Both the position numbers and the translations under genes were made by a program. From positions 2,311,501-2,375,500 of the forward strand of contig AP017991.1 of the NCBI GenBank assembly GCA_003609755.1: 64,000 bases of DNA, read 5' to 3'. The notes beneath the pieces were generated by a model. That model was not told where the DNA came from, searched no databases, and saw nothing but the letters and a program-made list of their open reading frames with translations. Positions 55,387 through 62,919 of this stretch are shown here, in pieces; positions within the stretch are counted from its first letter, which is position 1; every line of letters begins with the position of its first letter. This stretch comes from Planktothrix agardhii NIES-204. Lineage in GTDB: Bacteria > Cyanobacteriota > Cyanobacteriia > Cyanobacteriales > Microcoleaceae.

Positions 55387-56517
55387 TTAGAACTCCTCAG
55401 AAAATTCTATGTTTACTTGTGGAACAGTTTTTTCCACATTAGAACTACCGCTAACTTCATCGGTCAGTTCTGGTGTTTCTATATTTTTCTGTTTTTTACG
55501 TTTGGGTTGTTTCTTGGCTGATAAACTCTCCTGGTTTTTAACATCATCTTGACGTTGGATAGTTTCTGGCTCAAACTTTGTTAAGGTGTTGTGCTGAAAC
55601 GCTTCTGGTAGTATCTTAACGCTAAAAAGCTCAACTTTACCAGGCATTCCCCAAATTTCAAGAGAACCTAAGCTACATTCTTCCTCATGTAAGAGCAAAT
55701 TCTTGTCATAGGGTAAGACTGCCACTGTAGAATTATCCCTACCTCCCAGCCATTCTGAAAGAGAAATAAGACGAGTAACAGTATCTTTGGCAGTTTTGGC
55801 ATGAGCCACTATAGATTGAAAAATATCTTTTGGGATATCATGAGCCCCATCTGATGTGATTACAATCCACTTAACGTCTGAAGATGGTTTCAATTCGATT
55901 TCTCTTAATTCTATCCCTTTGCCCATACCAATATATTGTAGGAGTTGCCTAAATTCTGGCGGAGGAGAAGGAAGGTTTAGATCAGCTAGTTGATTCTCCA
56001 AGGTATCATCTGTACTAAGTTGCTTCATTTGGCCATTGTTCAAAACTTGGTAAATCCGGCTATCTCCTACATTTATCGCTGCCCATTGATCGGTTTGATC
56101 ACAAATTATCGCTGATAGCGTAGATCCACCTTTACCTTTATAAGCTGCGTAAACACTTTCGTTTGCATCTCGTACAGCTACACCCAACTTCTCAATGAGT
56201 GTAGGCGTATTGCTATGGACTAGAGAAGCAACAAATGTACTGATTGCTAAATTTGCACAGTCCCCGCCACTGACCATACCTCCCATTCCATCACAGAGTA
56301 CAAGAACAGCGAAAGCAGGTTTTCGTGACTCTTCAAATCTGACTCGGCAAAATAGAACACGATCTTGATTCTCAGAACGCCGACCTAGCGCACTTCCTAA
56401 TACAACTTTCTCCTGTTCTACTTCAATAACTTGAGATTTGTTACTAGAATGCAGCCATCTACAAATTATTTGTTGGATCGGTGCATAGATTTTATTGTCC
56501 ACCATACGCTGCCCCAT
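55387..56517 (-). CDS. PP2C family protein phosphatase
   Basis: A 376-residue PP2C phosphatase. Metal and phosphate residues: SENQDRV (Asp52), LCDGMGGMVSG (76-84), GGSTLSAII (130-138), INVGDSRIY (149-157), TSDGAHDI (221-228) and GGRDNSTVAV (258-267). It should reverse the action of the two kinases encoded right behind it. The last 90 residues are a lysine- and glutamate-rich tail (KKQPKRKKQKN) ending in VPQVNIEFSEEF, perhaps a docking peptide. The start ATG at 56517 is followed by a second ATG four codons on. First gene of the operon; a 113-base AT-rich gap separates it from the toxin gene downstream of the DUF433 pair. Confidence 0.95.
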   Translation of the reverse strand: MGQRMVDNKIYAPIQQIICRWLHSSNKSQVIEVEQEKVVLGSALGRRSENQDRVLFCRVRFEESRKPAFAVLVLCDGMGGMVSGGDCANLAISTFVASLVHSNTPTLIEKLGVAVRDANESVYAAYKGKGGSTLSAIICDQTDQWAAINVGDSRIYQVLNNGQMKQLSTDDTLENQLADLNLPSPPPEFRQLLQYIGMGKGIELREIELKPSSDVKWIVITSDGAHDIPKDIFQSIVAHAKTAKDTVTRLISLSEWLGGRDNSTVAVLPYDKNLLLHEEECSLGSLEIWGMPGKVELFSVKILPEAFQHNTLTKFEPETIQRQDDVKNQESLSAKKQPKRKKQKNIETPELTDEVSGSSNVEKTVPQVNIEFSEEF

Positions 56518-56630
56518 GCAAAACTGCTGGATACTTTACCTATTGTAATCGATCAGAATCAATTTTTCATCAATTATAATTGATAGGATCACAATTAGTC
56601 TATGTATTTTTTATCAGTTAAAAACATCAA

Positions 56631-57002
56631 TCATTTCTGCTCAATATAATAACTCAAAAATAGCAATTGATTGATCATATCCTCGGCTGAGTATTGAGAA
56701 ACAAGTTTGAGTAATCCCTGAAGTTGTTGTCCTATAGAATATTTTTGCTGTGGAACTAAGATAATTCCAGCATGGCTAATTTCTTGAACCATAAAATCAC
56801 GGTGTAAATGACAAAAATCTCCTATATTAAAGCTATAGATAATCCGTCCCTGTTCTATTGCCCAAAGGAGTTGATCTTCATCAGAATAACCTAATCTATT
56901 AACATCTGCAACAGTAACAACATCTAAATCTGCACTTCTTAAGGCTTGTATGAGTGCAGCTTTAATGGTGTCTTCATCTAGGTATAAGCGAATTCGACTC
57001 AC
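56631..57002 (-). CDS. DUF5615 PIN-like toxin
   Basis: A 123-residue PIN-like protein. The acidic residues YLDEDT near the start and FNIGDF at the centre fit the DUF5615 nuclease site. The GTG start overlaps the stop of the DUF433 gene (GTGA), the standard pairing of these two families. Together they make a probable toxin-antitoxin module, with this as the ribonuclease. It precedes the PP2C operon on the same strand. Confidence 0.88.
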   Translation of the reverse strand: MSRIRLYLDEDTIKAALIQALRSADLDVVTVADVNRLGYSDEDQLLWAIEQGRIIYSFNIGDFCHLHRDFMVQEISHAGIILVPQQKYSIGQQLQGLLKLVSQYSAEDMINQLLFLSYYIEQK

Positions 57003-57292
57003 GATAGATTTCCTACCTTAAATTCAGCTTCAAGGCGACGACATTCTTGATCATAGGCAGCAAATTCAGTATCTAATAAGACTTTATTCGCATAATAATA
57101 TGCCAGCGCACTGAAAACTCCGGCAAGGGTTAAAAATGGTTTGTCTTGAACAATTTCTTCAGGGGTAATTCCGGCTTTAATTTCATTAATAATATATTGA
57201 ACGGTAATCCGGGTTTGGGCAATTCGAGGACGACCTCCACAGGTTCCGGGGGTAGACACGATAAGTGTTCCAATATCTGTTAGGGTTTGCAT
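56999..57292 (-). CDS. DUF433 antitoxin
   Basis: A 97-residue DUF433 protein: VSTPGTCGGRPRIAQTRITVQ and INEIKAGITPEEIVQDKPFLT, a winged-helix fold. The family serves as antitoxin of DUF5615 PIN-like toxins. It should also bind its own promoter. The four-base overlap with the toxin gene signals translational coupling, the antitoxin being made first. Confidence 0.9.
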   Translation of the reverse strand: MQTLTDIGTLIVSTPGTCGGRPRIAQTRITVQYIINEIKAGITPEEIVQDKPFLTLAGVFSALAYYYANKVLLDTEFAAYDQECRRLEAEFKVGNLS

Positions 57293-57347
57293 CGTTAATT
57301 GGGTATTTTTTTAGATTATAACTGATCTGTCCTTGAATTAATTCACA

Positions 57348-58103
57348 TTAAGTGTTTGATTTTAACTGATTATTGGGTGTCAGTTCAGAATTAGTAACTA
57401 ATGCGCCATCTTCCATTTTAATAATCCGATCGGCAACATCTAAAATCCGGTTATCATGGGTAACAATTAAGATAGTACAACCCTGTTCTTTGGCTAAGGT
57501 TTGCATTAAATTAACCACATCTCTCCCCGAATGACTATCAAGGGCGGCTGTGGGTTCATCGGCTAATACAATGGGGGGATGACTAACTAATGCCCGGGCG
57601 ATCGCAACTCGTTGTTTTTGTCCTCCCGAAAGATTATCAGGATAATAATTTAAGCGATTTCCTAACCCAACTTTTTCTAACATTGCCGTGGCTTTTTGTT
57701 GCATTTCTGTACGAGAAAATTTACCCTGAACCTCTAACCCCATTTGCACATTTTGTAAGGTCGTTAAGCTACCATGTAAATTATGAGCTTGGAAAATATA
57801 ACCTGTATTTCGTCTGGCTTTAACTAACTCTCCTGAACGCGCACCTAAGAATTCTCGTCCTAATATATTTAAACTTCCCGACTGTACAGAACGTAACGCC
57901 CCAATTAAGGTTAATAATGTGGTTTTTCCCGAACCAGAGGGGCCAGTCATAATCACAATTTCACCGATGGTAATTTCTAAATTAATATCATATAACACCT
58001 GTTTTTGCAATTGCCCTTTACCAAAATAATGATCTAAATTTTGAATGGCGATCGCAGCATTGCATTTTGTGGAATCTTGAATATCTTGGATTTGAGTTTG
58101 CAT
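57348..58103 (-). CDS. devA: DevA family ABC exporter ATPase
   Basis: A 251-residue ABC ATPase. Walker A GPSGSGKTT, Q-loop in GYIFQAHNLHGSLT, signature LSGGQKQRVAIARAL, Walker B IVLADEPTAALD and switch His in IVTHDNR. The sequence matches the DevA/MacB group. In Anabaena DevBCA exports heterocyst glycolipids with the TolC protein HgdD; in non-heterocystous species homologues export other lipids or drugs. Its partners devC and devB lie 2 kb away on the same strand, separated by an opposite-strand block. The start codon is only 15 bases from that of the divergent GNAT gene. Confidence 0.92.
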   Translation of the reverse strand: MQTQIQDIQDSTKCNAAIAIQNLDHYFGKGQLQKQVLYDINLEITIGEIVIMTGPSGSGKTTLLTLIGALRSVQSGSLNILGREFLGARSGELVKARRNTGYIFQAHNLHGSLTTLQNVQMGLEVQGKFSRTEMQQKATAMLEKVGLGNRLNYYPDNLSGGQKQRVAIARALVSHPPIVLADEPTAALDSHSGRDVVNLMQTLAKEQGCTILIVTHDNRILDVADRIIKMEDGALVTNSELTPNNQLKSNT

Positions 58104-58118
58104 GGAGTTAACCTAAAA

Positions 58119-58691
58119 ATGGATATTTTTTTAGAAACGAAACGGTTAATTTTAAGGCAGTTTACTGAACTGGATGCAGATTTTTTATGGAATTTAGATA
58201 ACGATCCCAGGGTGATGAAATATATTAATTGCGGACATCCCACACCCAAAGAAGTTATTCAGACTCAAACGTTACCGAGATTTATGAGATATTATAGCAG
58301 ATATTCATATTTTGGGGTGTGGGCTGTTGTTGAAAAAGAAACCGGAGAGTTGATCGGATGGGTACATTTTTTCCCAGCAATTGATCACCCTTTTGCCGTT
58401 GCGTTAAATCTAGTACAACCCAATGAAATTGCGTTAGGATATCGGTTTATTTATAATAGTTGGGGGAAAGGATATGCAACCGAAGCCTGTGAAATTCTCA
58501 TAGATAAGGGGTTTTCAGAATGGATAGTAAAACGAGTTACTGCTTGGGCATTAGTGACCAATAAAGGCTCAATTCGAGTGATGGAAAAGCTAGGATTAAC
58601 CTTGGAAAAGCAGTTTAGATTTAGTGAACATCAACTCCCCTATATGAGTTTTGAAGAACGTTTAGCTGTTAAATATAGTCGGGGTAAGTAG
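58119..58691 (+). CDS. GNAT family N-acetyltransferase
   Basis: A 190-residue GNAT protein of the RimJ/RimL-like group: ETKRLILRQFTELDADFLW, VGWVHFFPAID (GWVHFF), IALGYRFIYNSWGKGYATEAC (acetyl-CoA loop RxxGxG-like), and WALVTNKGSIRVMEKLGL. It transfers an acetyl group from acetyl-CoA to an amine, perhaps a ribosomal protein N-terminus or a small molecule. The start is ATG 58119 with GGAG upstream; an ORF start at 58041 overlaps devA and is unlikely. It is the first gene of the block inserted between devA and devC. Confidence 0.88.
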   Translation: MDIFLETKRLILRQFTELDADFLWNLDNDPRVMKYINCGHPTPKEVIQTQTLPRFMRYYSRYSYFGVWAVVEKETGELIGWVHFFPAIDHPFAVALNLVQPNEIALGYRFIYNSWGKGYATEACEILIDKGFSEWIVKRVTAWALVTNKGSIRVMEKLGLTLEKQFRFSEHQLPYMSFEERLAVKYSRGK

Positions 58692-58704
58692 ATACTGAAA
58701 TTGC

Positions 58705-58773
58705 CCCAGAAATAGGGTTGTTCCGATAACTTTTGCATCCTAACAAAGATTTTGTTAAGAAGCCAGGTTTTTT
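58705..58773 (+). repeat. Direct repeat flanking hicAB, left copy
   Basis: CCCAGAAATAGGGTTG, then TTTTGCATCCTAACAAAGAT, then GTTAAGAAGCCAGGTTTTTT. Repeated at 59304-59361 in the same orientation. Confidence 0.65.
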
Positions 58774-58827
58774 ATCCAAAAACGAACAGCAAGGGATAAA
58801 ATAGTATGGAATATCAAGACAGTATCC

Positions 58828-59055
58828 ATGCCCAGGAAGATTCGAGAGTTGAAAGCTCAGATTTTGCGTGAAGGATTTATTTACTTGCCCAAGCGTGGCA
58901 AGGGTAGTCATCAGCGTTGGCGACATCCTCTGCTGAGAAAAACACTAACCATCCCCGGCAAGGATGGAGATGATGTGCCACTCTACCTCGAAAAACAACT
59001 AGAAAAGTTACTGACTGAACTAGAATATCTCAATGAGGAGGATAAGAGCTCATGA
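58828..59055 (+). CDS. hicA: HicA toxin
   Basis: A 75-residue HicA-type mRNA interferase. MPRKIRELKAQILREGFIY and KGSHQRWRHPLLRKT show the dsRNA-binding fold with the conserved catalytic histidine in GSHQ. The gene overlaps the hicB start by four bases (ATGA). HicA cleaves mRNA until neutralised by HicB. Confidence 0.93.
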   Translation: MPRKIRELKAQILREGFIYLPKRGKGSHQRWRHPLLRKTLTIPGKDGDDVPLYLEKQLEKLLTELEYLNEEDKSS

Positions 59056-59270
59056 ATCAATACAGTATGATTATTCAATGGTCTGATGAAGATCAACTTT
59101 TTCTGGTTACAATTCCAGAGTTTGCCGACCGAGTTGTCATGCCTTGCACTCATGGAAAAACTCGTGAGGAAGCGATTTATAACGGCGAAGAAGTGATTGA
59201 AATGTATTTGGAAGCTTGGCAAGCAGAAGGCGAAATTATCCCTCAAGCCATGACGCTTCAAACTGCTTAA
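59052..59270 (+). CDS. hicB: HicB antitoxin
   Basis: A 72-residue HicB: YSMIIQWSDEDQLFLVTIP with the RNase H-like fold, EFADRVVMPCTHGKTREEA and IEMYLEAWQAEGE. No DNA-binding C-terminal domain is attached, so it is the short antitoxin form. It neutralises HicA. Translational coupling with hicA is shown by the ATGA overlap. Confidence 0.92.
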   Translation: MNQYSMIIQWSDEDQLFLVTIPEFADRVVMPCTHGKTREEAIYNGEEVIEMYLEAWQAEGEIIPQAMTLQTA

Positions 59271-59303
59271 TAATTATAGCGATAAGTGTCTAACTCACCC
59301 GCG

Positions 59304-59361
59304 CTCCAGAAACAGGGTTTCTTTTGCATCCTAACAAAGATGTGTTCAGAAACCCCGTTCA
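59304..59361 (+). repeat. Direct repeat flanking hicAB, right copy
   Basis: CTCCAGAAACAGGGTTTC, then TTTTGCATCCTAACAAAGAT and GTTCAGAAACCCCGTTC. Matches 58705-58773 with an internal size difference of about ten bases. Confidence 0.65.
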
Positions 59362-59427
59362 AAATTACACAATAACGGCTTTTATAATCTATAATAGATC
59401 TTATCAAGTCTAGCTGGAATAAAACTG

Positions 59428-59655
59428 ATGTCAAATCAAAGTCTCTACAGTATTAGTCTGGAAAATCAAGATATTATTATTAAATTTAATCGAGAGATGG
59501 TAAATTTGGAGTTATTAACTCAATTTTTAGAATATCTTGAGTTAGAATCAATTCGTAATCGTAGTCAACTGACAGCAGAACAAATAACTAACCTGAGTCA
59601 AGAAGTTAATCAAGAAGTTTGGGATACCTTAATGTCCAAGTCTTGGGTTAGTTAA
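59428..59655 (+). CDS. Antitoxin-like partner of a PIN toxin
   Basis: A 75-residue acidic helical protein (LYSISLENQDIIIKFNREM, LELESIRNRSQLTAEQIT, EVNQEVWDTLM). It ends two bases before the PIN toxin start, the position of an antitoxin, and resembles small cyanobacterial antitoxin-type proteins without a clear DNA-binding domain. The exact family is not recognised. Confidence 0.75.
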   Translation: MSNQSLYSISLENQDIIIKFNREMVNLELLTQFLEYLELESIRNRSQLTAEQITNLSQEVNQEVWDTLMSKSWVS

Positions 59656-59657
59656 TT

Positions 59658-60077
59658 ATGTTAACTCAAAAGCCGATTATTGTTGATACCAATATATTGT
59701 TTTCTGCATTGCTTAGGGAAAATTCTCGTTTCAGTGAATTATTGCTAACTTCAGAGTATGCGTTTTTTGTTTGCGAACTTGTATTTGTAGAACTATTTAA
59801 GCGCAAGGAAAAAATTATTCAACTTAGTCATTTAACCGAAGAAGAAATTATTCAAATCTATTATATTTTGCTAAAACGCCTTCATCTCTATAAAGAAGAT
59901 TTAATTAGTTTAGAATATCGTAGACTAGCTTACGAACTATGCCAAGGTGTTGATGTGAGTGATACCCCTCATGTAGCATTGACGCTGCAATTGGATGGAT
60001 TATTATGGACTGGAGATAAAAAATTAAAACTAGGCTTAAAAAATAAAGGATTTGAACAATTTTTTGAACTCAAATAA
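59658..60077 (+). CDS. PIN domain ribonuclease toxin
   Basis: A 139-residue PIN protein: PIIVDTNILFSALLREN (first catalytic Asp), VFVELFKRKEKI (Glu), GVDVSDTPHVALTLQLDG (Asp) and LLWTGDKKLKLG (last acid) fit the four-acid PIN site. It should cleave RNA when free of its partner encoded immediately upstream. It is the last gene of the block between devA and devC and is convergent with devC. Confidence 0.88.
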   Translation: MLTQKPIIVDTNILFSALLRENSRFSELLLTSEYAFFVCELVFVELFKRKEKIIQLSHLTEEEIIQIYYILLKRLHLYKEDLISLEYRRLAYELCQGVDVSDTPHVALTLQLDGLLWTGDKKLKLGLKNKGFEQFFELK

Positions 60078-60132
60078 ATATCAACCCCGTTTTTTTACTC
60101 CTCATTCGCAACCAGACACTTATAAGTAAGAA

Positions 60133-61308
60133 TCAAAAGATATCGGCAGGATCGGCGGCTTGTAATTTACGAGTGGCGATCGCACCCGATAACATACACA
60201 TAATAATCGTTAATACTAACACTTGAACCGCACGAATTAAGGTCATATATAACGGTAAATTTGTAGCTTGTCGGGTTAACCGATATAATCCTAAAGAAAT
60301 CGTAGCACCAGGAATAAATCCCATAATTGCTAAAATAATTGCTTCTTCAAAAACAATCCCTAATAAATAAGCATTTCTAAATCCCATGGCTTTGAAAGTA
60401 GCATATTCGGGGGTATGGTCAGCAACATCCGTAGCCAGAACTTGATAAACAATAATTACCCCGACTACAAACCCCATGGCTGTCCCCAAACTAAACACAA
60501 ATCCAATCGCAGTATTTTTTGACCAATAATCCTTTTCAAAGGCTAAAAATTGTTCATTAGTTAAAACTTTTACATCTTTGGGTAAATAATTTTGTAGGTC
60601 TGTTGCGACTTTTTGGACATCATAACCCGGTTCAACTTTAACCAGTCCAGCACTAATTCCCCCTGGTTTTCTTCGGGGAAATAATCGTAAAAAATTGCGA
60701 TCGCTAGTAATTAATGTTCCATCCGCCGCAAAGGAAGCCCCCACTTTAAATAATCCCGCAATTTTAAGGGTGCGTTTTTCTAATTCGGTACTAACAATTT
60801 CACCCTGATCTACTTTAGCAATAACTTCTTGATAATCTCCTCTCGAAGCCCGATCAAATAACACCTGATCCGCTAATTTAATCACGTCTAAATTTTGTTG
60901 AACTTCGGGTAAATTAAAAGCTGACTGACGCGGATCAAATCCGATGACTAAAATCGCTGTTTTTTTCCCAGTTTTAGGGTTTTTCCAATCGGAAAAATTA
61001 ACATATAATGGGTCTGCGGATTTCACCCCTGGAACATCCATTGCTTGATATAAACGTCGCCGGGGTAAGGTTGATAAATTAACTAAATTTCTAGCTTGGG
61101 GACTAATAATAAAAATATCCGCATCTAAATGATTATGCAATCTGGTATTACTATCATATAATGCTGTTTGAAATCCTAATTGCATAAAAATTAAAACATC
61201 GGCAAAGGCAATGCCTGACAATGCCACTAACATTCGGGCTTTATCATGACTTAATTGCAACCATCCTAACGGCGTTCTATTTGTTAATCTCTGTATAAAT
61301 CCAATCAT
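60133..61308 (-). CDS. devC: DevC family ABC exporter permease
   Basis: A 391-residue DevC-type permease of the MacB/FtsX fold. A first helix (MLVALSGIAFADVLIFMQLG) is followed by a periplasmic domain of about 220 residues and three C-terminal helices (IGFVFSLGTAMGFVVGVIIV, GIVFEEAIILAIMGFIPG, QVLVLTIIMCMLSGAIATRK). It works with DevB and DevA. The devB gene is 17 bases upstream on the same strand. Confidence 0.93.
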   Translation of the reverse strand: MIGFIQRLTNRTPLGWLQLSHDKARMLVALSGIAFADVLIFMQLGFQTALYDSNTRLHNHLDADIFIISPQARNLVNLSTLPRRRLYQAMDVPGVKSADPLYVNFSDWKNPKTGKKTAILVIGFDPRQSAFNLPEVQQNLDVIKLADQVLFDRASRGDYQEVIAKVDQGEIVSTELEKRTLKIAGLFKVGASFAADGTLITSDRNFLRLFPRRKPGGISAGLVKVEPGYDVQKVATDLQNYLPKDVKVLTNEQFLAFEKDYWSKNTAIGFVFSLGTAMGFVVGVIIVYQVLATDVADHTPEYATFKAMGFRNAYLLGIVFEEAIILAIMGFIPGATISLGLYRLTRQATNLPLYMTLIRAVQVLVLTIIMCMLSGAIATRKLQAADPADIF

Positions 61309-61325
61309 AAATTACGAATTACGAA

Positions 61326-62645
61326 TTACTGGTTAATGGTGACTTTAACCTGTAAATTAGTTAAACTAGCAGCTTTTTTGCTAGAAATATCATCTAATTT
61401 TACTCTAACTTCGATAACTCTAGCATCAATATTTGTGGTCGGATCAATATCTAAAGCACTTTGTTTTTTCACCCTTAACCCAACTTCTTCCACTGTACCT
61501 TTTAACGGTTGGAGTAACGCATCAGCCGTAATTGTTGCGGTTTGTCCCGAATGTATTTTGGGAATATCGCTATCATAAACTTCAGCAACGGCATACATTT
61601 GTTCGGTTTGTCCCAATTCAATAATACCTGCTGAAGAAATTAGTTCTCCGGCGTGGGTATTCACCTCAATTACTCGGAAAGACGCGCCATGACTCGTCTC
61701 TACAGGCGATCGCACATAGGCTTGTTCTAAATTAGCTTCGGCTTGTTTAACAGAGGATTCAGCCTTGGCTAACTCACTTTTAGCTAACTGGACATCGACG
61801 GGACGAACTTCGCTCACCGCAGTTAAAGTAGCTTCCGCCTCAGCAATTTGTAGGTCAACGGTGGCGATGGTGCGGCTAAGGTTAGCTTGGGCTTCTCGAA
61901 TTTGTTCAGCGCGGCTGCTAATAGTTTCGTTAAGGTTAGCTTGGGCTTCCTGTAAGCGTTTGCGACTGGTTTCGGCCTGCAAACATTGACTATCGCGATC
62001 TTGGGCGGATACGGCCCCATCCTGATATAAATTGTCGTAGCGTTGACAGTTAGTTTCGGCGTTGTTGAGTTCCGCTTGAATGCGGTCTAGGGTGGCTTTT
62101 TGGGCGCTACGTTCTCCCCGCAGTTGGGCTTCTAGGGTGGCAATGGTAGCCTTTTGAGTGATAATTTGCCCCTCTAACTCCGCTTGGTTGCCCTGAAATC
62201 GGGCTTTTTGGGCTTGAATATCCCCCTGTTTTGCCCCGGCTTGAACTTGCTCTAAACGGGCAACGGCTACTTCTACTTCAGTTTCAGCTTGTTCTAGGGC
62301 TGCTTGTAGCCGATCTCGACTATCCAAAATTGCGATCGCTTGTCCGGGTTTTACCAAGTCTCCCTCTTTCACCAAAAGGTGATCAACCCGACTCCCTTGG
62401 TTGGACTGGGGGGCCGATAGTTTAATAATTTCTCCCTGGGGTTCTAACCAACCTAACGCCGTAACGGTTTTTACCTCCGGGACAAGGGTTTCGGGCAAGG
62501 CTACGGGTTCGGCGGGACTGGGACGATACCGCCAGAAGGTATAGGCCGTTAAACCACTTATAGCCAGGGTGGTTGCAGCAACTAAAATCCCCGCATGGGG
62601 CAATTTTGGGGATGAAAGTTTACCGACTGTTGTTTGGCGCACCAT
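61326..62645 (-). CDS. devB: DevB family (HlyD-type) membrane fusion protein
   Basis: A 439-residue periplasmic adaptor. An N-terminal membrane helix (GILVAATTLAISGLTAYTFW) is followed by a lipoyl half-motif (LLVKEGDLVKPGQAIAILDS), a long coiled-coil hairpin (about residues 110-290, with LEQVQAGAKQG, repeated QANLSRTIA-like heptads) and the beta-barrel domain (AELISSAGIIELGQTEQMYAVAEV). It bridges DevAC with an outer-membrane TolC channel. The operon order devBC is kept, but devA has been separated. Confidence 0.94.
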   Translation of the reverse strand: MVRQTTVGKLSSPKLPHAGILVAATTLAISGLTAYTFWRYRPSPAEPVALPETLVPEVKTVTALGWLEPQGEIIKLSAPQSNQGSRVDHLLVKEGDLVKPGQAIAILDSRDRLQAALEQAETEVEVAVARLEQVQAGAKQGDIQAQKARFQGNQAELEGQIITQKATIATLEAQLRGERSAQKATLDRIQAELNNAETNCQRYDNLYQDGAVSAQDRDSQCLQAETSRKRLQEAQANLNETISSRAEQIREAQANLSRTIATVDLQIAEAEATLTAVSEVRPVDVQLAKSELAKAESSVKQAEANLEQAYVRSPVETSHGASFRVIEVNTHAGELISSAGIIELGQTEQMYAVAEVYDSDIPKIHSGQTATITADALLQPLKGTVEEVGLRVKKQSALDIDPTTNIDARVIEVRVKLDDISSKKAASLTNLQVKVTINQ

Positions 62646-62704
62646 AATTTTTCCTCCCGCCCAATCTTGAAACTAAACTGTTTAGTTTACTATATCATAA
62701 AGAT

Positions 62705-62730
62705 CCCGTTGTTGCGCTTGGGCGCAGATC
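62705..62730. repeat. GTTGCG-type short palindromic repeat, copy 4
   Basis: CCGTTGTTGCGCTTGGGCGC, the best-conserved example. It lies between devB and the vWA gene, next to a MITE-like element. Confidence 0.6.
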
Positions 62731-62743
62731 ATAAAAATCCCTT

Positions 62744-62848
62744 TAAGTAGGTGGTCATAATTAAAGTTAAAATCCTAAATGCTGTAAGCCCTTTAGAATA
62801 AGGATTTTAGCTTTCGGTTTGTTGACGTTATTTATGCCCGCCTACTTA
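62744..62848. mobile_element. 105-bp MITE-like element
   Basis: Ends TAAGTAGGTGGTCATAA and TTATGCCCGCCTACTTA are inverted repeats (15 of 17 bases). Non-coding. Related to the element at 23346 by its ends, with a different interior except for a GCTTTC core. Confidence 0.55.
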
Positions 62849-62919
62849 TTCCTTTTTTCTATGCAAGGATTTTTGCCTGTTTTAGCTTAAATCCTTAGCC
62901 CGACAACGGGTGTGAGAGT

